The notes below the pieces were generated by a model, which worked only from the letters and a program-made list of their open reading frames with translations, was not told where the DNA came from and searched no databases. Source: Desulfitobacterium dehalogenans ATCC 51507 (lineage in GTDB: Bacteria > Bacillota > Desulfitobacteriia > Desulfitobacteriales > Desulfitobacteriaceae). From it: 64,000 nucleotides of DNA. Numbering within the stretch: position 1 is the first letter of the stretch; every line of letters begins with the position of its first letter. Location of the stretch: contig NC_018017.1 of the NCBI RefSeq assembly GCF_000243155.2, forward strand, positions 1,178,001 through 1,242,000. Reading direction: 5' to 3'. Of this stretch, positions 8,815 through 16,870 are shown piece by piece. A program made the position numbers and the translations under genes.

Positions 8815-9516
8815 ATGAAGACAATAGGTTTAATTGGAGGAATGAGCTGGGAATCATCAGCCGAATATTATCGAATTATTAATGAAGAAGTGAAGAAACG
8901 GCGGGGAGGTTTACACTCAGCCAGGTGTATTCTATACAGTGTTGATTTTGAGGAAATAGAAATGTGTCAAAGCCGCGGTGAATGGCATAAGGCGGCGGAA
9001 ATTCTTGCCAATGCGGCTCGAAGCCTGGAGGCCGCAGGGGCAGAATGTATTGTTCTTTGCACAAATACCATGCACAAAGTTGCTGATGAGATCCAAGCGG
9101 GGATGCGGATACCCTTGCTGCACATCGCTGATATTACGGCTAAACAGGCTTTAACACATAACATAAAAACCATAGGACTCTTAGGAACCCGATACACCAT
9201 GGAACAGGATTTTTACACATCACGTTTAGAGACTCAGGGGCTAAAAGTTTTGACACCGGAAGAAGGAGATAGAGGAATCGTCAATGAAGTAATATATCAT
9301 GAACTATGCTTAGGAGAAATTAGTAATGAATCGAGAAATCAATTCAAAAGAATGATCCAATCCTTAGTCGAGCAGGGTGCTGAAGGAATAGTGCTTGGAT
9401 GTACAGAAATCGGCTTATTAATTAAACAAGAGGATTCATTCGTGCCTTTATTTGATACGACACTCATTCATGCCATAGGGGCAGTGGATTATGCTTTGTC
9501 AGAGGTGATCAAATAG
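8815..9516 (+). CDS. Aspartate/glutamate racemase family protein
   Basis: A 233-residue cofactor-independent amino acid racemase. The start MKTIGLIGGMSWESSAEYYR is highly typical of this family, and both catalytic cysteines are present, Cys82 in CTNTMH and Cys196 in GCTEIGLL. It should interconvert L- and D-amino acids (Asp, Glu or a broader range as in YgeA/RacX). The gene follows the HEAT-like gene by 11 bases. Substrate cannot be told from the sequence. Confidence 0.9.
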   Translation: MKTIGLIGGMSWESSAEYYRIINEEVKKRRGGLHSARCILYSVDFEEIEMCQSRGEWHKAAEILANAARSLEAAGAECIVLCTNTMHKVADEIQAGMRIPLLHIADITAKQALTHNIKTIGLLGTRYTMEQDFYTSRLETQGLKVLTPEEGDRGIVNEVIYHELCLGEISNESRNQFKRMIQSLVEQGAEGIVLGCTEIGLLIKQEDSFVPLFDTTLIHAIGAVDYALSEVIK

Positions 9517-9630
9517 AGTATTTAGTGAAAAATCAGGGCTTTTGTATGTAATGGACATTGAGTTTTAGTAATTATGATGGGATAATATGGTTGTGTTGAT
9601 AGGGTAAGTAATAAAAAGAGGTGTTTTATA

Positions 9631-10083
9631 TTGGTAAGAGTAATAGCAATCATTAAAGAACGACACAGAACCATGGGTTGCCGCATACTTGATGAAGTCA
9701 CGGCGACAGTACAGGATATGGGTTTAGCGAGCACCTTGGAATACATTAAAGAACATAGCTGCCGCAATGCTCATGCCTCAGGGGTAGCATTGGTCGCAGA
9801 TGAAGGGACAATAGATATGTTGCCTGTTATTGACTCACATACAAAACAATGTATAAAAAATGATAAGTACATCATCGTAGGAACTTTTAAAGAAGGGGAT
9901 CGGATCACCGCCATACGGGTAACGGATTATACGGGGACCATCATGGATATTGATGTCAAACAGCTTTTGATGTTAGAGGATAAAGGATATTGTAACGCTA
10001 AAATAAAAAATGTTGGTGATAAGAGGTCAATTAAGCCCTTGGATTTGCCCTGGCCTGTTTTAAGGTGGTCGCCAGGGAAGTAA
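9631..10083 (+). CDS. Conserved-looking protein of unknown function
   Basis: A 150-residue ORF starting with TTG, preceded by aaagaggtg at 9616-9624. Predicted soluble, alpha/beta, with no signal peptide. The central part (YIIVGTFKEGDRITAIRVTD) looks like a beta-rich domain; I recognise no family. It lies 32 bases before the AAA ATPase gene, which also begins with TTG, and codon use is like its neighbours. Treated as a real gene because of the ribosome site, length and absence of any competing frame. Confidence 0.55.
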   Translation: MVRVIAIIKERHRTMGCRILDEVTATVQDMGLASTLEYIKEHSCRNAHASGVALVADEGTIDMLPVIDSHTKQCIKNDKYIIVGTFKEGDRITAIRVTDYTGTIMDIDVKQLLMLEDKGYCNAKIKNVGDKRSIKPLDLPWPVLRWSPGK

Positions 10084-10115
10084 TTTGATGAGATGGTAAA
10101 GGGGAAAGAGTAGCA

Positions 10116-10856
10116 TTGGCCTATCTTAAAAAGGTGACACTGAATTGGGAACGTGCAGACAACAGAAATATCTACCCATTTAATATCCCTGCACTGGTAA
10201 ATTGTGCATCGCTGGATATTAATCACAATGTCGTGTTTTTTGTGGGCGAGAACGGGACAGGAAAATCAACGTTGCTCGAAGCCATAGCCTATCAGTGCGG
10301 CTTTGGAATTGGCGGTGGGGATAGAAATGTTGATATCGGATTGTCTGATGAAAGTGTCCGCCTGGCCTCGATTCTAACATTATCCTGGATGCCTAAAATC
10401 AATCAGGGATTTTTTTTACGAGCTGAGACCTTCTTTGATTTTGCCAAGCATCTGGATGAACGTTCAAAAGATCCATATGCCGGCGGCAGAAAGGTTTATG
10501 ACGCTTACGGAGGAAAATCTTTAAACCAGCAATCTCATGGGGAGGCGTTTCTCTCCCTCTTTGCCAATCGTTTTGGCGGTAGGAGCCTGTACATACTGGA
10601 TGAACCTGAAGCAGCACTTTCGCCCCAGCGTCAATTGGCTTTTTTAGGCATCATAAATGATCTGGAGATGGCAGATCGCGCCCAATTTATTATTGCGACC
10701 CATTCCCCGATTTTAATGGCCTACCCGGGAGCACAGATCTACGAATGCAATGAGGATGGGATTATCCCCATTGATTATGAAGAGACGGATCATTATCGCT
10801 TGACCAAGGCCTTTCTCGATAATCCGGACAGATTTTTTAAACAACTTTTTAGTTGA
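10116..10856 (+). CDS. Orphan AAA/ABC-type ATPase (COG3910-like)
   Basis: A 246-residue protein with TTG start and gggaaag ribosome site. It has one complete ABC-like nucleotide site: Walker A GENGTGKS (44-51), a signature-like SLNQQSHGE segment (135-143), Walker B YILDEPEA (159-166) and an H-loop THSP (195-198). It has no transmembrane or permease partner, matching the widespread soluble 'predicted ATPase' group related to RecF/SMC-type heads. Function is unknown. It is flanked by two small genes of unknown function (9631 and 10886) which may be cotranscribed. Confidence 0.82.
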   Translation: MAYLKKVTLNWERADNRNIYPFNIPALVNCASLDINHNVVFFVGENGTGKSTLLEAIAYQCGFGIGGGDRNVDIGLSDESVRLASILTLSWMPKINQGFFLRAETFFDFAKHLDERSKDPYAGGRKVYDAYGGKSLNQQSHGEAFLSLFANRFGGRSLYILDEPEAALSPQRQLAFLGIINDLEMADRAQFIIATHSPILMAYPGAQIYECNEDGIIPIDYEETDHYRLTKAFLDNPDRFFKQLFS

Positions 10857-10885
10857 GTGTCCATTCTCAAGGAGGGAAGATATGT

Positions 10886-11161
10886 ATGAGCATAAATCAT
10901 GATGTAGGAATTATTGAGGGCGTTTATGACATTGCTCTACCTAAAGTTCCCACATCCCTTCATAGATGGGGACGAGTAGTATGGCTGCAGGATATTGAGA
11001 TTGGCTCTCAAGGAAGATTTTTGTACATCCAGGATGGTCAATGTTCAAGCACTCATTTAAGTCGAATCACAAATGTTATTAAAGCTACGGAGTATGTAGA
11101 GATTCACACCGAGAATAACATATATAAGCTGAGGCTTTTGCCGGTGAATCCACATTCATAG
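10886..11161 (+). CDS. Small protein of unknown function
   Basis: ATG 10886 follows aaggaggg at 10869-10876 with ideal spacing; the longer reading from 10853 would run into the ATPase gene's stop. The product has 91 residues, is soluble and beta-rich (VVWLQDIEIGSQGRFLYIQDGQ), and has no recognisable motif. It follows the AAA ATPase gene by 29 bases and is followed by a probable terminator, so it closes that small operon. I do not recognise a family. Confidence 0.5.
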   Translation: MSINHDVGIIEGVYDIALPKVPTSLHRWGRVVWLQDIEIGSQGRFLYIQDGQCSSTHLSRITNVIKATEYVEIHTENNIYKLRLLPVNPHS

Positions 11162-11196
11162 AGATTGCTGAAGAATTGAGAATACAAATAATCAGG

Positions 11197-11232
11197 GAGA
11201 ACTGCAGTCCGCAACTCTCTTTTTTGTTTTTT
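11197..11232 (+). terminator. Probable rho-independent terminator
   Basis: Stem GAGA/TCTC and TGC/GCA with a two-base internal mismatch and an AGTCC loop, followed by a run of T interrupted by one G (11220-11232). Lies between the small gene ending at 11161 and the RACo-like gene. The stem is imperfect, hence moderate confidence. Confidence 0.5.
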
Positions 11233-11288
11233 AATTATTCTAACAATTTTTTGGCTTTCCATTTATAATAGACAAAGGGGGATTGAAA

Positions 11289-12893
11289 ATGAATAATTAT
11301 AGACCCGTCATCTTGGCAGAACAGACAGTCCTCAATGATTTTGAACTCGATCCACTTACAAGAAAAATAAGCATAGATATATCCCGACGCGGTGAACAAA
11401 GTAATAAGGGTATGGTTGACAGCCTCCGTCAAACTTTGCATCAAAGGCTAGGGGTTCCTGTATCCATTCCGGTGCCCCTCATGAATGATGTCCTAAAGTT
11501 TGGCCGTGATGGGAATGAGGCCATAACGGTTACACTGACTGCAAGTCATGATATCAATGAAGAAGGAAAAGCTGGAAGTTATCAATTAATTAATCTAGAA
11601 CCTGGAGATCATACCGATTTTAATGTGGGGTTAGCCATTGATATAGGAACAACCACTGTGGTTGTTTATCTTGTAAACATGATTAATGGAGACATTATTG
11701 GTAAAGCCTCGGATTATAATGGCCAAATTAAGTTTGGGGACGATATACTTAGCCGCATTATGGTTGCCAGAGAAGAAAAAGGCTTAAAAGAGCTGCAAGC
11801 CTTGATTGTAAATACACTCAATGAGCTTATTCAAAATTTATGTACTCAATTCTCACTGAAGCCGCATGATATAAATGGAGTATGTATTGGGGCAAACACG
11901 ACTATGGTTCATTTGCTATTAGGTTTGGACCCTGGTTCAATTTGCCGGGAACCCTATAAACCAGTGGTTAATAATGCGGAAGTATTTTGTGCTAAGGACA
12001 TTGGCTTAGATGTCAATCCCCTCGCACCGACCTATTGTTTGCCGAGCATCGGCAGTTATATTGGCGGTGATGTCTTAGCGGGGATTCTGGTAAGTGGTAT
12101 GCATAAGCAGGAAGAAACGTCACTCTTGGTGGATATCGGGACAAACGGAGAATTCATTCTGGGAAATCATGAATGGTTGGTAGCATGTGCAGGGGCGGCT
12201 GGTCCGGCTTTGGAAGGGGGAGTAACGGAGTGTGGAATCAGAGCTGAACAAGGGGCTGTTGATCATGTTGAGATAGACTCTGAACATAGTGTAAGATATA
12301 CAACCATCGATAATGCCCCCGCAAGAGGAATTTGTGGTTCAGGATTAATTGATATATTAGCGGAACTTTTCTTAAATGGGATCATTGATCGGGCTGCCCG
12401 ATTTACAGATGGGAGAGAGCGTTTCATTATCGTTCCTGCCCACGAAAGTGCAGAGGGCAGGGAGATATTTATAAGTCAAAAGGACATTAGCAGTCTCATG
12501 CGTACAAAGGGGGCCGTAAACGCTGCACTTGAAGTATTAATTGAAAGTGTGGGCTGCCGGTGGGAAGAGATTGTTAAGTTTTATGCGGCAGGTGCATTTG
12601 GCCAGTATCTGCCTCTTGAATCCGCAATTACCATTGGGCTCTATCCCGATCTTCCACGAGAACATATGATGCGCCTGGGGAATAGCTCAGGCGAAGGAGC
12701 GCGTCAGGTTCTGCTTTCTAATGAAAAGCGCAGAGAAATAGAGCAAATTGCCAATAAGATTACTTATTTCGAAATGAATGCAAACAATATGTTTATGGAC
12801 AAATACTGCGGAAGTCGGTTTTTACCTCACACGAATATGGATTTATTCCCGAGTGTCAAGGAGAAATTGGCAGTTCGACAAAGCGGTTTCTGA
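11289..12893 (+). CDS. RACo-like ASKHA ATPase (DUF4445), no Fe-S domain
   Basis: ATG 11289 sits 7 bases after aaaggggg; a TTG at 11283 would add two residues. The 534-residue product matches the reductive activators of corrinoid proteins (RACo/RamA type): a linker/middle domain at 1-110, then an actin-like ATPase core with DIGTTTVVVYL (118-128), GVCIGANTTMVHLLLG (197-212), DIGTNGEF (282-289), ARGICGSGLIDILAE and YAAGAFGQYLP. Family members use ATP and a [2Fe-2S] ferredoxin domain to re-reduce Co(II) corrinoids of methyltransferases. Here the N-terminal ferredoxin domain and the Cys cluster expected in the C-terminus of RamA are absent. No methyltransferase lies nearby, so its partner is unknown. 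Confidence 0.85.
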   Translation: MNNYRPVILAEQTVLNDFELDPLTRKISIDISRRGEQSNKGMVDSLRQTLHQRLGVPVSIPVPLMNDVLKFGRDGNEAITVTLTASHDINEEGKAGSYQLINLEPGDHTDFNVGLAIDIGTTTVVVYLVNMINGDIIGKASDYNGQIKFGDDILSRIMVAREEKGLKELQALIVNTLNELIQNLCTQFSLKPHDINGVCIGANTTMVHLLLGLDPGSICREPYKPVVNNAEVFCAKDIGLDVNPLAPTYCLPSIGSYIGGDVLAGILVSGMHKQEETSLLVDIGTNGEFILGNHEWLVACAGAAGPALEGGVTECGIRAEQGAVDHVEIDSEHSVRYTTIDNAPARGICGSGLIDILAELFLNGIIDRAARFTDGRERFIIVPAHESAEGREIFISQKDISSLMRTKGAVNAALEVLIESVGCRWEEIVKFYAAGAFGQYLPLESAITIGLYPDLPREHMMRLGNSSGEGARQVLLSNEKRREIEQIANKITYFEMNANNMFMDKYCGSRFLPHTNMDLFPSVKEKLAVRQSGF

Positions 12894-12960
12894 TAATATA
12901 TAGGCTTATATTTGAGTCGGACCGAGCTTGTTTGGCAACACTATGCTTGAGGTGAGCATC

Positions 12961-13779
12961 ATGCCGGAAATTCCCGAAATGGAAACGTACAAGGATTATT
13001 TGCAGTTGTCCGTTCTCGGTAAGAAAATTGTAGGAACTGAAATCGTCCGGGAGCGTAGCACCAATGTTCCTCCTGATGAGTTTGTAAGATGGGTGCAGGA
13101 TACAAGTATTGAGCAGGTGTTAAGATGTGGAAAATACCTCATCCTTTCCCTGAGCTCAGGGAAAGCCCTCTGCGCTCATATGATGCTTGATGGCAGAATC
13201 TATTATGAGGTGGCTGGAGAGCCTGTAGAGCTGCCGGGTAGCTCACATATTCAGCTGAGGTTTGAAGATGACTCTATTCTCCATTTTTGTGATTTAAGAT
13301 TAGGTTATCTTAAGCTCCTCGACCCATCCCAAGTACAAGCTATTAAGGATGGGTTGGGCCCTGATCCTTTGGATTCGGGATTTTCCTTTACCGCTTTTCT
13401 GAAAATCCTTAGCGCAAAAAGAGGAATGATTAAGCCCCTGCTCATGGATCAAAAAAATATATCAGGGATAGGAAACGCATATTCCAATGAGATTTTATTT
13501 GCTGCGGGAATACTGCCGGAACGAAAAGTTCCGACATTAACCGATGGGGAGAAGGAACGGTTGTATTCAGTTATCCCTGATTTGCTTCGGCAAGCTATTG
13601 AAAAAGGGGGCTATATCGAAGAACCTTTTGCCTTCTGGGATAATTTAAGTGGGGGAATGATCCCGTATTTCAAGGTTTATGATCGTTCGGGACAACCTTG
13701 TCTTCAATGTGGTGATACAATAAGGCAAAAGATAGTTGGGGGTAGGAATGCTTATTATTGTTTAACATGCCAACATTAA
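12961..13779 (+). CDS. MutM/Nei-family DNA glycosylase
   Basis: Start at ATG 12961, where gaggtgag precedes and the invariant N-terminus MPEIPEMETY begins; Pro2/Glu3 are the catalytic residues of Fpg/Nei enzymes. The 272-residue product has Lys58 in the expected beta-hairpin position, the helix-two-turn-helix segment DQKNISGIGNAYSNEILFAAGI and a C-terminal four-cysteine zinc finger (CLQCGD...YYCLTCQH). It should excise oxidised bases and cleave the abasic site. Met at position 7 in place of the usual Val and an unusual mid-region suggest a divergent paralogue and not the housekeeping mutM. Confidence 0.88.
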   Translation: MPEIPEMETYKDYLQLSVLGKKIVGTEIVRERSTNVPPDEFVRWVQDTSIEQVLRCGKYLILSLSSGKALCAHMMLDGRIYYEVAGEPVELPGSSHIQLRFEDDSILHFCDLRLGYLKLLDPSQVQAIKDGLGPDPLDSGFSFTAFLKILSAKRGMIKPLLMDQKNISGIGNAYSNEILFAAGILPERKVPTLTDGEKERLYSVIPDLLRQAIEKGGYIEEPFAFWDNLSGGMIPYFKVYDRSGQPCLQCGDTIRQKIVGGRNAYYCLTCQH

Positions 13780-13897
13780 GCATGATGTGCCGGCTAAAAA
13801 CCTAAACAATTGACCGCCGGCGAATTAACCTTAAGGAATAATTTAGCCTATGACAAATTAATGATATAAGGATCCAGTCGTGAAGAGAGGGATAAGC

Positions 13898-14365
13898 ATG
13901 GGGGACCAAATTAAAAGAAAGTCTTTTTCGATCAAATTATTAATATTCTTGCAGGCTTTTTTAGGGTTAGGAGCAATTTTTGGCGGGACGGTTCTTATTA
14001 TCGATCCCAGTGGTGAATTGATTCAGATGCCGGCGACGATGCTGGAACATTCCCCCTTTAGTGATTTTTTGCTACCCGGTATAATTCTTCTCACCTTGTT
14101 GGGAATTTTGCCATTGGCTGTAGCTTATGGTTTAGTAAAAAATCAGCCTTTGGCAGTAGTTAATCGGCTCAACTTGTTTTCAGATAAACACTGGGCTTGG
14201 ACCTATTCACTCTATATCGGTTTTGTTTTAATTATTTGGATTGCAGTTGAAGCTTACTTTATTCAGGGCTTTGCTGTCATTCATTTAGGCTATATTTTTT
14301 GGGCTTTACTTATTCAGGCGATTACTTTGCTTCCTTCCGTCCAGAGCTATTATACATCGCCATAA
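13898..14365 (+). CDS. Four-helix membrane protein of unknown function
   Basis: ATG 13898 has an agaggga site; a GTG at 13880 is possible but would place the start before it. Product of 155 residues with four hydrophobic segments (about 12-34, 60-80, 103-123 and 130-150). A loop after helix 1 contains IDPSGELIQMPATMLEHSPF, a pattern I have seen in small clostridial and Bacillus membrane proteins without known role. Monocistronic by spacing. Confidence 0.6.
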   Translation: MGDQIKRKSFSIKLLIFLQAFLGLGAIFGGTVLIIDPSGELIQMPATMLEHSPFSDFLLPGIILLTLLGILPLAVAYGLVKNQPLAVVNRLNLFSDKHWAWTYSLYIGFVLIIWIAVEAYFIQGFAVIHLGYIFWALLIQAITLLPSVQSYYTSP

Positions 14366-14420
14366 GAGTAAAACTATCCATACGAAGCAAGTATTACTTA
14401 ATATGATGGGGGAAATTTGT

Positions 14421-14963
14421 ATGAAGTATATCGCCCTACTTCGGGGGATTAATGTGGGAGGGAAAAATAGAGTCCCCATGAACCAATTGAAACAATGCTT
14501 GGAGAAAGCCGGGTTTCAAAATGTGGTGACCTACATTAATAGTGGGAATGTAATCTTTGATTATCAGGCACAGGATCCTCCGGTGCTTATTGAAAAATGC
14601 AAAGAAATTTTAGAGGAGGAATTTAAATTTCCTATAGACTTAGCACTTATCGATGGGGAAAGCATGAGAGAAGCTATAGAGCATGCGCCGGATTGGTGGG
14701 GAGAGGACCCCAATGCAAAGCATAATGCACTATTTGTTATACATCCCGCCACAGCCATAGACATAGTTGCTGAGGTAGGGTCCACGAAGCCTGAGTATGA
14801 ACAAGTATTTGCTTATGGTCCCGTGATATTTTGGTCAGCACAGTTAAAGACCTTTTCCCGCACTCGGTGGACCAAAATCGTTGGGACCAAGGCGTATAAA
14901 TCCGTTACCATTAGAAATGCCAACACCACAAGAAAGGTGTTGGAAATAGCTCTGTCTCATTAA
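14421..14963 (+). CDS. DUF1697 family protein
   Basis: ATG 14421 follows gggggaaa; the Met at 14403 lies before that site. The 180-residue product starts MKYIALLRGINVGGKNRVPM, continues with LEKAGFQNVVTYINSGNVIFD, and matches DUF1697 from end to end, including KTFSRTRWTKIVGTKAYKSVTIRNANT. The family is common in soil bacteria and clostridia, soluble, and of unknown function. The MBL-fold gene starts 23 bases later, so the two may be cotranscribed. Confidence 0.85.
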   Translation: MKYIALLRGINVGGKNRVPMNQLKQCLEKAGFQNVVTYINSGNVIFDYQAQDPPVLIEKCKEILEEEFKFPIDLALIDGESMREAIEHAPDWWGEDPNAKHNALFVIHPATAIDIVAEVGSTKPEYEQVFAYGPVIFWSAQLKTFSRTRWTKIVGTKAYKSVTIRNANTTRKVLEIALSH

Positions 14964-14986
14964 ATTCCCAGTGTGTCAAGGAGGAT

Positions 14987-15685
14987 ATGATGGAAGAGAT
15001 TATCGTTTTGAATATTCCCGTTAAGTTTGGCGACATAGAGGAAGTGATCCACCCAGTGATTTTAATGGATGCCAAGGAAATGATTCTGGTGGACTGTGGG
15101 TATATAGGCTTTATGCCTAAGGTTGAGGGTGCTATCCAAGCTCAGGGCTTAGATTGCAGTCAACTCACCAAAATCCTTATTACCCATCACGACCACGATC
15201 ATATGGGGGCTTTAGCAGATTTCAAGCAGAAGTACCCTCAGATCCAAGTTGTAGCAAGTTCCATAGAAGCTCCTTTTATAGCCGGAGAAACGAAGTCTAT
15301 GCGCTTGGAGCAAGCTGAAGCCTTGCAAAATGCTGCCTTAACTGAGGAGCAGAAGGCTTTTGGTGAAGCCTTTTGCAATATCCTGAGAAGTGTTAAACCG
15401 GTTGCAGTGGATATCACCGTTCATGATGGACAAATCATGGACTGGTGCGGGGGGTGTGAAATTATAAGCACACCGGGTCATACACCCGGGCATATAACTC
15501 TCTATTTGAAGAAACATAGAACCATAATAACCGGTGATGCTGCAGTGCTGGAGAACAATGAATTGGTTATTGCCAACCCTCAGTTTACCTTGGATATGGA
15601 AAGCGCTACACAATCCCTGGCAGAGTTACAAAGCTTTGAAGCAGACAAGTATATTTGTTACCATGGGGGGATTAAGAGCAATTAG
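14987..15685 (+). CDS. Metallo-beta-lactamase-fold hydrolase
   Basis: A 232-residue MBL-fold protein. The metal motif HHDHDHMG (residues 67-74), a second histidine in STPGHTPGH (around 158-166) and the bridging aspartate in ITGDAAV (around 180) are all present. Either ATG 14987 or ATG 14990 can serve; 14990 is better spaced from aaggagg. The 'TPGH..GH' form is shared with glyoxalase II-like, lactonase-like and quinolone-degrading members, so the substrate is open. Confidence 0.87.
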   Translation: MMEEIIVLNIPVKFGDIEEVIHPVILMDAKEMILVDCGYIGFMPKVEGAIQAQGLDCSQLTKILITHHDHDHMGALADFKQKYPQIQVVASSIEAPFIAGETKSMRLEQAEALQNAALTEEQKAFGEAFCNILRSVKPVAVDITVHDGQIMDWCGGCEIISTPGHTPGHITLYLKKHRTIITGDAAVLENNELVIANPQFTLDMESATQSLAELQSFEADKYICYHGGIKSN

Positions 15686-15730
15686 TACATAGTGGTGTGG
15701 GGATGAATTATGAGAGTGGAGGGGATAAGA

Positions 15731-16345
15731 ATGGATACGAATTACCGTGTTGCCTATAATAAGTTCTGGCAAGACATAAAAAAGAGAGAGCCGGTGGAGA
15801 TTACATCTACACGAGCGGTATCTTATAACGTGGATACCAAGCAATTTATAGTTATGTTTTTTAATCAAGAGTACATTGTGGATAGCAATCAGGAAACGGT
15901 ATACCGTAAAGCAGATGGGCATAGTCTGGATATCATGGATGCAATCATTATTCTTAACTATTTAGCCTATGCGCAGCCGCTAGTGGAATCAGAGCCCAGG
16001 TGGGTGAGTATTAAGGAAATACCGGGAGGGATGATTTTTTATTCGGCTTTTCTTAAAACAGCCATCTCACCATTAATCAAGGCATTTGGTCATCAGGCCA
16101 AGCTTTTGGGAACCTTGGCAGCCTCTTTAGGTGGGCAACCCGCTAATATGGGTGATTCATCGGTGATGTTTCAAGCCTTTCCAGAAATCCCTGTGTGTGT
16201 GGTCATTTGGGAAGGGGACGAAGAGGTGAAGGCCAATGCCACAATCCTCTTTGATCCTTCAATAGAGCCCATGTTACATAGTGAAAGCATCATTGGTCTT
16301 GGTATTTCCTTAGCCAATCGGCTGAATAAGAGGGCTTCCAGCTGA
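15731..16345 (+). CDS. DUF3786 family protein
   Basis: A 204-residue soluble protein; ATG 15731 lies just after ggagggg, while 15710 would overlap that site. The pattern FWQDIKKREPVEI..TRAV, DGHSLDIMDAIIILNYLAYAQ, and SVMFQAFPEIPVCVVIWEGDEEV..A..LFD matches DUF3786, a family found almost only in anaerobes with acetyl-CoA pathway or corrinoid metabolism. A DUF3786 domain is fused to some corrinoid-related proteins, but its role is not established. Terminated probably by the hairpin at 16459-16492. Confidence 0.78.
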   Translation: MDTNYRVAYNKFWQDIKKREPVEITSTRAVSYNVDTKQFIVMFFNQEYIVDSNQETVYRKADGHSLDIMDAIIILNYLAYAQPLVESEPRWVSIKEIPGGMIFYSAFLKTAISPLIKAFGHQAKLLGTLAASLGGQPANMGDSSVMFQAFPEIPVCVVIWEGDEEVKANATILFDPSIEPMLHSESIIGLGISLANRLNKRASS

Positions 16346-16452
16346 CGTGGCTTAACAGATTTGGGGTTATATCCTTTTTTGATCATGAGGGTTTTTGCAT
16401 TCTCTACTTGAGCTGACAGTTGAGCAGTTATCCTTTTTGACGGCTCTTGCAT
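16346..16452 (-). other. Possible small minus-strand gene start
   Basis: On the minus strand an ATG at 16452 is preceded by a textbook ggaggtgttttt ribosome site and opens a frame whose first ~36 residues (MQEPSKRITAQLSAQVENAK, then a Lys/Arg-rich stretch ending KEIPRP) fall in the gap after the DUF3786 gene. The frame then continues antisense into DUF3786 to 16171, which looks like shadow sequence. Either a short gene whose 3' part has been lost, or chance. The ribosome site lies inside a 13-bp inverted repeat. Confidence 0.3.
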
Positions 16453-16458
16453 AAAAAC

Positions 16459-16492
16459 ACCTCCATTGAATTCTGACTGATTCAATGGAGGT
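16459..16492. terminator. 13-bp perfect inverted repeat, probable bidirectional terminator
   Basis: Arms 16459-16471 and 16480-16492 are exact reverse complements with an 8-base loop. On the minus strand the stem is followed by gttttt; on the plus strand by a weaker T-rich tract. Position 114 bases after the DUF3786 stop fits a terminator. On the minus strand it would also hide the ggaggtg ribosome site of the small frame starting at 16452. Confidence 0.55.
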
Positions 16493-16499
16493 ATTTCTC

Positions 16500-16870
16500 T
16501 TTCCGTTAATCTTATAAAAATTAAAAGCGCTATTGACCGATTTCAAAAGGGATGATAGAATATTCACAAAATACACTCAAGTGAAAATATGAGCATAAAT
16601 AAACAAACATAACCATGATCTATTTAATTTATAATTACTACTAACAGTATAACAGGAATTTTCGCAATTTTCAACAATTAATTTATATAATTAATTTTCC
16701 GAATATTCAACAAATACTTTATAATCTGAATTGCGTGTCGTCAATTTTTGACACAAATTTTTGACAATTGTTACTGATTGTTACTGATATCCAAATGATG
16801 CACAATATCTCTGTTTTATAAACTATTTTTAGTTTATAAATAACAAAAATAAAAAGGAGGAAAAACAAGG
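16500..16870 (+). promoter_or_regulatory. AT-rich upstream region of the ydhYVW-like operon
   Basis: A 370-base, very AT-rich gap without a credible gene. It contains a 7-bp inverted repeat aattaat-N7-attaatt (16676-16696), two TTGACA-like elements (16748-16753 and 16761-16766) and a direct repeat of ttactgat just after them. The second TTGACA is 17 bases before ctgata (16784-16789), a poor -10. Position and composition fit a regulated promoter, but no specific factor can be named; the spacing in the inverted repeat is wrong for standard FNR or CprK boxes. Confidence 0.35.

Noticed and set aside
13790-13822. Inverted repeat gccggc...gccggc after the mutM-like gene as terminator
   Set aside because: Only 6 bp, a loop of about 20 bases and no T run.
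16676-16696. Dehalobox-like (CprK) or FNR-like site aattaat-N7-attaatt
   Set aside because: The half-sites fit TTAAT/ATTAA, but the known CprK spacing is 4 bases and FNR needs TTGAT-N4-ATCAA; with 7 bases between the arms I do not call it.
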